Assembly: GCA_030146295.1 (NCBI GenBank)
Contig: JASLCD010000146.1
Location: 1-8,426 of the forward strand
Source of the DNA: Chryseobacterium sp.
GTDB lineage: Bacteria > Bacteroidota > Bacteroidia > Flavobacteriales > Weeksellaceae
DNA: 8,426 nt
Reading direction: 5' to 3'
Numbering within the stretch: position 1 is the first letter of the stretch; every line of letters starts with the position of its first letter. Below, piece after piece: positions 1 to 4,943 of this stretch. Under the pieces are notes generated by a model. It did not search any database. It saw nothing but the letters and a program-made list of their open reading frames with translations, and was not told where the DNA came from. The position numbers and the translations under genes are program-made.

Positions 1-381
1 CCTTTCAAAAAGATGTTTTTTATGAGGGATTTCTAATCTTTCTGATTTAAAATTTAATTCATTATACGTAATGATATCAATGTCTATTATCCTGTCGGTA
101 TAGCCTCCGGATACTTTTGAATCATTAATTCTTCCCATCTCAACTTCTATATTCTTAATACAATCAAGCAGTTGAATTGGTGAAAGAGGAGTGAATATTA
201 TTGCTGCAATATTACAAAAAATATTGGAACTGACAAACTCTACGGGGTCAGACATTAAAAATTCGCTGATTTGTGAAATGTGATTTCCAGCATCTTTTAT
301 CTTCTTTAATGCAAGCTCTACATTTTTTTTTTGCTCTCCCAGGTTACTTCCTAGTAACAAAACGACCTTATGCTGCGACAT
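1..381 (-). CDS. folK: FolK, 2-amino-4-hydroxy-6-hydroxymethyldihydropteridine pyrophosphokinase (3' end cut by window edge)
   Basis: HPPK transfers pyrophosphate from ATP to 6-hydroxymethyl-7,8-dihydropterin, the step before dihydropteroate synthase in cytosolic folate synthesis. I translated the minus strand from the ATG at 381 and got 127 open codons running off the window; the family is usually about 140-160 residues, so roughly the last 20-30 are missing. Visible family features are the N-terminal LLLGSNLG (residues 8-15), the PVEF segment (46-49) followed by a conserved F-x-N stretch (55-57), MGR (82-84), and the nucleotide/Mg site DRIIDIDII (96-104), in which Asp100 and Asp102 match the two magnesium-binding aspartates of HPPK. 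The IPH motif (118-120) follows. The start is supported because the family begins just before the GSNLG loop. It is divergent from sppA with 20 bp between start codons. The leader has no Shine-Dalgarno site. Family assignment is firm; only the C terminus is unseen. Confidence 0.93.
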   Translation of the reverse strand, partial: MSQHKVVLLLGSNLGEQKKNVELALKKIKDAGNHISQISEFLMSDPVEFVSSNIFCNIAAIIFTPLSPIQLLDCIKNIEVEMGRINDSKVSGGYTDRIIDIDIITYNELNFKSERLEIPHKKHLFER

Positions 382-401
382 ATTGGAAAATTGATTGATT
401 T

Positions 402-2159
402 ATGAGAAGTTTCTTTAAAAATGTTTTGGCAAATATAGTCGCAATTGTCATACTTTGCGCCTTATTTTTCATCTTTTTCATCATGATGCTTGTGTTCAGT
501 TCTATGGGGAATGATAAGTCGGTGGCCGTGAAAAAGAACTCGGTTCTTACGATTAATTTAAAAACAAATATCATCGATAGTCCTACTGAAGAGCAGATGG
601 GATTGTTTGGTTTAAGTGGCCAAAATAAAAGTGTTCTTTTATATGATGCACTGGAAGCTATTAACAAAGCTAAGACTGATGATAATATTAAAGGAATCAG
701 TATTGAGGCGGATAATTTGAATGCAGGTCTCACTCAGATTGATGATCTTAGAAATGCTATTGAAGATTTTAAGAAGAGCGGAAAATTTGTATATGCATAC
801 GGAAACGGAGTTTCACAATCGGCTTACTATTTAGGATCGGTAGCGGATAAATATTATCTGCACCCGGCAGGAGGTATTGAATTGAAAGGTCTTTCTACAG
901 AAGTTACTTTCTTTAAAGATTTTGCTGATAAATATGGTATTGGAATTGAAGTGATCCGCCACGGTAAATTCAAATCTGCGGTGGAACCTTTTTTAAGAAA
1001 TGATATTTCTCCGGAAAATAAAGAACAGCTAAGTACTCTTTTGAATGACCTTTGGAAAAATACATCCAACAAAATGGCTGCTTCAAGGAAAATTGATACG
1101 ACTCAGTTCAGGACAATTGTTGACAGCTTATACGGGATGATTCCGGAACAGGGGTTGAAATACAGACTTGCAGATAAGCTTATTCAGAAATCAGAATATG
1201 AAGACCTTCTTAAGGCAAAACTGAATGTAGGTGAAAAAGAGAAACTGAATAAGATTTCTCTGACAAGCTATATCAGTTCTTATGCCGGTGAAGATCAATC
1301 CGGTGAAAAGATCGCCATACTTTATGCTTCAGGATCTATCAACAACGGAGATGAATATAATGATATCCATTCTGATAAATATGTGAAATATATCAAAAAA
1401 CTTCAGGAGGATGATAAAGTGAAGGCTGTAGTTTTCAGAATCAACTCTCCGGGAGGAAGTGCCAATGCTTCAGATGAAATTTTATTTGAACTGCAGCAGC
1501 TGAAAAAGAAAAAGCCATTAGTGGTTTCTTTCGGAGATTATGCGGCTTCAGGAGGGTATTACGTAGCCATGGCAGCAGATAAAATTTATTCTGAGCCTAA
1601 TACACTTACCGGTTCTATCGGAGTATTCGGAGTAATGCCTTATTATAAAGATATTGCGAATAAAAATGGAATTCGTGCGGATATTGTTTCTACAAATGCC
1701 AATTCTATGTATTATTCAGGGTTAAACGGAGTGACTCCTTATGGGGTAAATATGATGACGAGAAGTGTAGAAGGTACTTATAAAAGATTTGTACATTTTG
1801 TGACTCAGAACAGAAAGAAAACCTTTGAACAGATCGATAATGTTGGAGGAGGTAGAGTGTGGAGCGGAGTTCGCGCCAAAGAGATCGGTTTAGTAGATGA
1901 ACTTGGTACATTGAATGATGCAGTGAAATTTGCAGCACAAAAAGCAGGATTGAAGACTTACCAGATAGATGCTTTCCCTAAAAGAATGTCACCGTTTGAG
2001 CAAATCTTTAAGGACCTGAATGAAGAGGACGTTTCTGCCAGAATCATTAAGAACAAGATTGGTAAATCCAACTATGAGATTCTACAGCAGATTACAGACA
2101 AAAAACTACAGTCTGAGGTGAAAATGGAAATGCCATACCAGATCAGAATCAACAACTAA
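402..2159 (+). CDS. sppA: SppA, signal peptide peptidase (protease IV, long 67K type)
   Basis: SppA is an inner-membrane serine protease that degrades signal peptides left after cleavage by signal peptidase. The 585-residue product has the long two-domain form (E. coli is about 618), not the short archaeal/Bacillus form. A hydrophobic N-terminal anchor spans about residues 9-33 after a short basic start (MRSFFK). The N-terminal ClpP/crotonase-like half carries GKFKSAVEPF, in which Lys191 matches the general-base lysine of E. coli SppA (Lys209). The C-terminal half carries INSPGGS (347-353) and DYAASGGYYVAM, in which Ser383 matches the nucleophile Ser409, followed by the TGSIGVFG segment (403-410). 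Both members of the Ser-Lys dyad are therefore present and the enzyme should be active. The ATG at 402 gives the expected cytosolic tail and membrane segment; the leader is A/T-rich without a Shine-Dalgarno site. It is convergent with the glsB-like gene and ends before a strong palindromic terminator. I could not assign its promoter. Confidence 0.96.
   Translation: MRSFFKNVLANIVAIVILCALFFIFFIMMLVFSSMGNDKSVAVKKNSVLTINLKTNIIDSPTEEQMGLFGLSGQNKSVLLYDALEAINKAKTDDNIKGISIEADNLNAGLTQIDDLRNAIEDFKKSGKFVYAYGNGVSQSAYYLGSVADKYYLHPAGGIELKGLSTEVTFFKDFADKYGIGIEVIRHGKFKSAVEPFLRNDISPENKEQLSTLLNDLWKNTSNKMAASRKIDTTQFRTIVDSLYGMIPEQGLKYRLADKLIQKSEYEDLLKAKLNVGEKEKLNKISLTSYISSYAGEDQSGEKIAILYASGSINNGDEYNDIHSDKYVKYIKKLQEDDKVKAVVFRINSPGGSANASDEILFELQQLKKKKPLVVSFGDYAASGGYYVAMAADKIYSEPNTLTGSIGVFGVMPYYKDIANKNGIRADIVSTNANSMYYSGLNGVTPYGVNMMTRSVEGTYKRFVHFVTQNRKKTFEQIDNVGGGRVWSGVRAKEIGLVDELGTLNDAVKFAAQKAGLKTYQIDAFPKRMSPFEQIFKDLNEEDVSARIIKNKIGKSNYEILQQITDKKLQSEVKMEMPYQIRINN
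430..437 (-). promoter_or_regulatory. Possible -7 element for folK, inside the sppA coding region
   Basis: On the minus strand this reads TATATTTG, an exact match to the Bacteroidota -7 consensus TAnnTTTG. It lies 49 bp upstream of the folK start. No TTG is seen at the expected -33 position, so this is a half-match in AT-rich sequence and may be chance. The 20-bp folK/sppA gap is too short for two promoters, so the folK promoter must lie within sppA or overlap its start. Confidence 0.25.
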
Positions 2160-2179
2160 CTAAATTTATATTGTATACA

Positions 2180-2220
2180 AAAATCCCGGATCTGAAATTT
2201 CAGATCCGGGATTTTATTTT
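2180..2220. terminator. Two-way intrinsic terminator between sppA and the glsB-like gene
   Basis: Bases 2180-2197 (AAAATCCCGGATCTGAAA) and 2198-2215 are exact reverse complements, making a 36-bp perfect palindrome with a GC-rich TCCCGGATCTGA core. On the plus strand it is followed by ATTTTTTT after the arm's own TTTT; on the minus strand the arm runs into five T residues. It lies 20 bp past the sppA stop and about 21 bp past the stop of the convergent gene, so it can end both transcripts. Confidence 0.92.
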
Positions 2221-2236
2221 TTTATAAATGTTAGTA

Positions 2237-2497
2237 TCAGCTTTTCTTGGTAGCCATCCCATAAATCCAAAGGATAATTAAAGCTCCTCCGATGGAAAGA
2301 ATCCAGCTTCTTGGATTCCAGAATGAAGAGACATCTCCCCAGTGTAGAATGTAAACTCCTATAGCTCCTCCTACAAATGCTCCCAAAATCCCCAGGATAA
2401 TGGTGATTAGCCATCCTCCTCCCTGAGTTCCGGGCATGATCATTTTAGCGATTGCACCTGCAATAAGACCGAATAAGATCCATGTTAATATTCCCAT
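2237..2497 (-). CDS. GlsB/YeaQ/YmgE family small membrane protein (transglycosylase-associated family)
   Basis: This is an 86-residue, glycine-rich integral membrane protein. Three hydrophobic segments are visible at about 3-20, 29-51 and 65-81, ending in a short basic tail (ATKKS). The second segment begins with the family signature PGTQGGGW (22-29) and continues with a glycine-zipper-like run of small residues (LGILGAFVGGAIG). Family members are found in the cytoplasmic membrane; despite the name 'transglycosylase-associated' the biochemical role is not established, and some are stress-induced. The ATG at 2497 matches the usual family start. It lies 72 bp downstream of ftsY on the same strand, so it may be read through from ftsY or use its own promoter: TATATTAG (minus strand, 2550-2543) is one base off the -7 consensus but has no -33 partner. 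It shares a terminator with the convergent sppA gene. The family call is secure, the function unknown. Confidence 0.88.
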   Translation of the reverse strand: MGILTWILFGLIAGAIAKMIMPGTQGGGWLITIILGILGAFVGGAIGVYILHWGDVSSFWNPRSWILSIGGALIILWIYGMATKKS

Positions 2498-2554
2498 AGT
2501 TGCAAATTTTTTAATTGTTAATATTTATAATTGATTTGTTTGCTAATATAAGGG

Positions 2555-2573
2555 AAAACATGATATAAATCAT
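2555..2573 (-). terminator. Weak hairpin at the ftsY stop codon
   Basis: On the minus strand ATGAT-TTAT-ATCAT forms a 5-bp stem that includes the ftsY stop codon, followed by GTTTT. The stem is all A/T except one pair and the T-run is short, so at best it weakens readthrough into the downstream small membrane protein gene. It may be chance. Confidence 0.2.
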
Positions 2574-3523
2574 CTTTTCTTGAAAAATGAATCTACAAAT
2601 TCCGTACCATTAAAAAGTTGTAAATCGTGCATTTTTTCACCTACACCAATATATTTAACCGGAATTTGGAACTGATCAGAGATACCGATTACAACCCCTC
2701 CTTTTGCCGTTCCGTCTAGTTTTGTGACCGCTAACGCATTTACTTCCGTTGCTGCCGTAAACTGTTTGGCCTGTTCAAAAGCATTCTGTCCTGTAGAACC
2801 GTCCAGAACCAGCAGGATCTCATGAGGTGCATCGGGAATTACCTTCTGCATTACTCTTTTAATTTTGGAAAGTTCGTTCATCAGGTTGATCTTGTTGTGA
2901 AGTCTTCCTGCGGTATCAATGATGACAACATCTGCATTTTGTGCTACAGCACTTTGTACGGTATCAAATGCTACAGAAGCAGGATCAGATCCCATTTCCT
3001 GTTTTACAATTGGAACACCCACTCTTTCACTCCAGATCACAAGTTGATCTACGGCAGCGGCTCTGAAGGTATCAGCAGCTCCAAGAACTACTTTTTTGCC
3101 CTCTGATTTGAACTGGTGAGCCAGCTTTCCTATAGTCGTTGTTTTTCCCACTCCATTTACTCCTACAACCATAATAACATAAGGTTTTTTGGAAGTGTCG
3201 ATATTTCCTGTACCGGCATGAGGATTTTCAAGCAGTAGTCCTGAAATTTCATCACGAAGAATTTTATCCAGTTCGTTGACGCTTACATATTTGTCTCTGG
3301 CAACACGTTCTTCAATTCTTCCTATGATTTTGATGGTGGTAGAGGCGCCTACGTCGGATGCAATCAGTACTTCCTCCAGATCATCCAGTACTTCATCATC
3401 TACTTTGCTTTTGCCTACTACGGCTTTCGTCATTTTTTCAAAGAACCCCTGGCTGGATTTTTCCAACCCTTTGTCTAAGGTTTCTTTTTCTTCTTTTTTG
3501 AAAATATTTTTAAACCAACTCAT
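2570..3523 (-). CDS. ftsY: FtsY, signal recognition particle receptor GTPase
   Basis: FtsY docks the SRP (Ffh-4.5S RNA) with its ribosome-nascent chain cargo at the membrane and hands it to SecYEG, with reciprocal GTP hydrolysis by Ffh and FtsY. The 317-residue protein has the N domain (about 25-100) and G domain (about 113-317). All GTPase motifs are visible: G1 P-loop GVNGVGKTTT (121-130), DTFRAAA (151-157), DTAGR (203-207), TKLDG (267-271) and GVGEK (293-297). The long acidic A domain of E. coli FtsY (497 residues) is absent; only a short amphipathic, charged N terminus (SWFKNIFKKEEKE) precedes the N domain, probably enough for membrane contact. FtsY rather than Ffh, because the C-terminal M domain is missing. 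The ATG at 3523 gives the typical short-FtsY start. It follows the ridA-like gene by 15 bp, so the two are probably co-transcribed, and sits downstream of the ribosomal operon as in many Bacteroidota. Confidence 0.97.
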   Translation of the reverse strand: MSWFKNIFKKEEKETLDKGLEKSSQGFFEKMTKAVVGKSKVDDEVLDDLEEVLIASDVGASTTIKIIGRIEERVARDKYVSVNELDKILRDEISGLLLENPHAGTGNIDTSKKPYVIMVVGVNGVGKTTTIGKLAHQFKSEGKKVVLGAADTFRAAAVDQLVIWSERVGVPIVKQEMGSDPASVAFDTVQSAVAQNADVVIIDTAGRLHNKINLMNELSKIKRVMQKVIPDAPHEILLVLDGSTGQNAFEQAKQFTAATEVNALAVTKLDGTAKGGVVIGISDQFQIPVKYIGVGEKMHDLQLFNGTEFVDSFFKKR

Positions 3524-3538
3524 AGTTTTAGTTTATTC

Positions 3539-4006
3539 TTATTTATTTTTAATCACTGCTGTGGCTTCTACTTCTATAAGCACATCATCTCTGAAAAGCC
3601 TGCTTACTTCCACAAGGCTGCTTACAGGAGGGTTCTGAGGGTTGACATACAAATCCCTGACTTTTCTGAAATCAGATATTTTTTTGATGTCTGTGGTAAA
3701 TATTCCCAGTTTAATGATGTCTTTTCCTGTTCCACCATATTCTTTCAGGATGTTTTCTATATTTTTGAAAACCTGCTGAGTCTGCTCCTCTATAGTATTT
3801 CCCACAAGGTTACCTTCCGGATCCAGAGGTACCTGTCCAGATAATAAAATCATTTTGGAACTCCCGCAGTCAATACTTACTGACTGTGACAGTCCTTTGA
3901 TGTTGAAAACTTTTGGCGAACTTTTATATTCTACAGGGTTCATTGTTTTCTGACTGAATGAAAATAGAAAAGTTGCTGTGCAGGCCAGAACAAGTATCTT
4001 TTTCAT
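3539..4006 (-). CDS. Exported RidA/YjgF/YER057c/UK114-family protein lacking the canonical catalytic arginine
   Basis: The canonical RidA enzyme deaminates reactive enamine/imine intermediates in the cytosol. This 155-residue relative shows the family fold: LLSGQVPLDPEGNLVG (54-69), the helix EEQTQQVFKNIENIL (73-87), and the C-terminal strand LVEVSRL...IEVEATAV. Two features differ from E. coli RidA. First, residues 1-18 look like a Sec signal peptide: a KK start, a hydrophobic core, and SFS before Gln19, giving a mature N-terminal Gln as is common in exported Bacteroidota proteins. Second, the segment matching PARSCVEV reads PVSSLVEV, so Ser129 replaces the substrate-binding Arg105; the glutamate matching Glu120 (Glu147) is kept. 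Imine deaminase activity is therefore doubtful. The gene begins 90 bp after the DUF4295 gene, beyond a terminator, with a -7-like element just upstream, and precedes ftsY by 15 bp. The family call is strong; export and loss of activity are inferences. Confidence 0.9.
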   Translation of the reverse strand: MKKILVLACTATFLFSFSQKTMNPVEYKSSPKVFNIKGLSQSVSIDCGSSKMILLSGQVPLDPEGNLVGNTIEEQTQQVFKNIENILKEYGGTGKDIIKLGIFTTDIKKISDFRKVRDLYVNPQNPPVSSLVEVSRLFRDDVLIEVEATAVIKNK

Positions 4007-4032
4007 ACTTTACTGATTAATAATCTGGTGCA

Positions 4033-4040
4033 CAAAGATA
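4033..4040 (-). promoter_or_regulatory. Probable -7 element of the ridA-like/ftsY promoter
   Basis: On the minus strand this is TATCTTTG, an exact match to TAnnTTTG, 27 bp upstream of the ridA-like ATG. The same octamer precedes the T9SS cargo gene at nearly the same distance. A TTG does lie upstream but with a spacing of only 14 bp, shorter than the usual 17-23, so the -33 half is uncertain. Confidence 0.55.
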
Positions 4041-4042
4041 AC

Positions 4043-4074
4043 AAAAAAACTACCCAAAATATGAGTAGTTTTTT
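4043..4074 (-). terminator. Intrinsic terminator of the rpmB-rpmG-DUF4295 operon
   Basis: Read on the minus strand, ACTACTC (4069-4063) pairs with GGGTAGT (4055-4049) across a 7-base loop, with one G-U pair, and is followed by six more T residues (4048-4043). Flanking A and T runs could extend the stem. In the plus-strand RNA the G-U pair would be an A-C mismatch, so the hairpin is better suited to the minus strand. It starts 22 bp after the DUF4295 stop codon. Confidence 0.8.
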
Positions 4075-4095
4075 ATATTGTAAACAAAGTACTGA

Positions 4096-4248
4096 TTATT
4101 TTTTCAAATAACCGTCTACTTCGTCAGCATTCATTACTTTTTCTTCGAAAACGTAAGCTCCTGATTTAGAAGACTTAACCATTTTCACCACTTTCGTCAT
4201 TTTCTTAGACTGACCGCTTTGTAGGGTTGCTACTACTTTCTTTGCCAT
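4096..4248 (-). CDS. DUF4295 family small basic protein, ribosomal operon member
   Basis: I translated this 50-residue gene by hand from the ATG at 4248 to the TAA at 4096. The product starts MAKKVVATLQSGQSKKMTKV and has 11 lysines, with a lysine-rich first half (residues 3-28) and an acidic patch near the C terminus (MNADEVDGYLKK). The sequence and position match DUF4295, a family of about 50 residues that sits after rpmG in Bacteroidota. It follows rpmG by 20 bp and is the last gene before the terminator at 4043-4074, so it is co-expressed with L28 and L33. Size, charge and operon suggest a ribosome-associated protein. I recall that a Bacteroidota-specific large-subunit protein named bL38 was reported from the Flavobacterium johnsoniae ribosome structure and believe it may be this family, but cannot confirm that here. 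The gene is real with high confidence; its role is inferred. Confidence 0.9.
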   Translation of the reverse strand: MAKKVVATLQSGQSKKMTKVVKMVKSSKSGAYVFEEKVMNADEVDGYLKK

Positions 4249-4268
4249 GGTAAGTTATTATTTATAAA

Positions 4269-4451
4269 TTACTTAATTTCTTTGTGAAGGGTAGATCTCT
4301 TAAGAACAGGATTGTATTTTTTCAATTCCAATCTCTCTGTAGTGTTCTTTTTATTTTTTGTAGAAATGTATCTAGACATTCCTGGCATACCGCTTTCTTT
4401 GTGCTCTGTACATTCAAGGATTACTTGAACTCTGTTTCCTTTTTTTGCCAT
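4269..4451 (-). CDS. rpmG: 50S ribosomal protein L33 (bL33)
   Basis: A 60-residue basic protein of the large ribosomal subunit near the E site. Family features include MAKKGNRVQVILECTEH at the start and the central signature TKNKKNTTERLELKKYNP (31-48). Zinc-type L33 proteins carry two CxxC pairs; here the first position reads CTEH and the second reads NPVLKR, leaving one lone cysteine (Cys14), so this is the zinc-independent (C-minus) form. The ATG at 4451 is 6 bp after the rpmB stop, and the stop is 20 bp before the DUF4295 start, making a tight operon. The leader is A/T-rich with no Shine-Dalgarno site. Confidence 0.97.
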   Translation of the reverse strand: MAKKGNRVQVILECTEHKESGMPGMSRYISTKNKKNTTERLELKKYNPVLKRSTLHKEIK

Positions 4452-4457
4452 GATTTA

Positions 4458-4700
4458 TTAATTCTTTTTAATCAATCCGTTTCTAGTAGCTCTTTCAATA
4501 GCTTCCTCGATTCCAATCTTGTTAATCACTCTCAATCCATGAGCTGATACTTTCAGTGTAACGTGCTTATCTTGCTCTGGAAGGTAAAACTTCTTCTCTA
4601 ATAAGTTAATTTCAAAACGACGCTTCGTTTTGTTATTAGCGTGAGAAACGTTGTTACCAACCATTGCACGCTTTCCTGTTATTTGGCAAATTCTTGACAT
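4458..4700 (-). CDS. rpmB: 50S ribosomal protein L28 (bL28)
   Basis: An 80-residue large-subunit protein, first gene of the rpmB-rpmG-DUF4295 operon. It shows the L28 start MSRICQITGKRAMVGNNVSH, the KTKRRFEINL segment (24-33), and the C-terminal VSAHGLRVINKIGIEEAI (51-68). Zinc-binding L28 has CxxC at the start; here it is CQIT with a single cysteine, so the zinc-free form is expected. The ATG at 4700 gives the standard family start and lies 37 bp downstream of a -7-like element. Length is typical. Confidence 0.97.
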   Translation of the reverse strand: MSRICQITGKRAMVGNNVSHANNKTKRRFEINLLEKKFYLPEQDKHVTLKVSAHGLRVINKIGIEEAIERATRNGLIKKN

Positions 4701-4736
4701 ATCTCGATGTTCTTATTTGTATAATATTTGAGAGTG

Positions 4737-4767
4737 CAAAATAACGAAGAATTTTTTAGATAGACAA
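4737..4767 (-). promoter_or_regulatory. Probable promoter of the rpmB-rpmG-DUF4295 operon
   Basis: On the minus strand TTG (4767-4765) is followed after 20 bp by TTATTTTG (4744-4737), which differs from the Bacteroidota -7 consensus TAnnTTTG at one position. The spacing fits the -33/-7 layout used by the primary sigma factor in this phylum. The -7 element lies 37 bp upstream of the rpmB start, leaving a leader of roughly 30 nt. Confidence 0.6.
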
Positions 4768-4907
4768 ATCTTTTAGAAAATATTTGCAAATAAGTGGCTG
4801 ATTAATAATCATGAATTTTTAAAATAGTAGAATCCTTGGGATACAGCAGATAATCAGTGCTGATATATTTCATACAGGCTTTTTTTTAAGCGGAGAATTT
4901 AATATTC

Positions 4908-4915
4908 TATCTTTG
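4908..4915 (+). promoter_or_regulatory. Probable -7 element of the T9SS cargo gene promoter
   Basis: TATCTTTG is an exact match to TAnnTTTG and lies 28 bp before the ATG at 4944, leaving a leader of about 20-25 nt. About 20 bp upstream there is a T-run (TTTAAG) rather than a clear TTG, so the -33 element is weak and the promoter may be weak or activator-dependent. Confidence 0.6.
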
Positions 4916-4943
4916 TTTTTAATTAATCTAAATAAAAATAGAT

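Noticed and set aside
368..733. A 121-codon minus-strand open frame covering the folK start and the sppA 5' region
   Set aside because: It overlaps two well-supported genes (folK in another frame and sppA antisense) and its translation resembles no family I know; it mirrors the hydrophobic start of sppA.
2822..3106. Plus-strand open frame of 94 codons opposite ftsY
   Set aside because: It is antisense to the conserved GTPase domain of ftsY, has no leader or promoter features, and its translation looks like low-quality shadow sequence.
3276..3638. Plus-strand open frame of 120 codons opposite the start of ftsY and end of the ridA-like gene
   Set aside because: Ser/Thr-rich translation typical of an antisense frame, spanning two real genes on the other strand.
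3980..4006. Possible lipobox (LVLAC) in the ridA-like protein
   Set aside because: The cysteine is at residue 9, too close to the N terminus to follow a functional signal peptide h-region; cleavage before Gln19 fits better.
4799..4811. 13-bp perfect palindrome TGATTA-A-TAATCA between the divergent rpmB and T9SS cargo promoters
   Set aside because: It could be an operator, but short AT-only palindromes are common in DNA this AT-rich and it lies about 30 bp or more from either promoter element; no second copy was seen.
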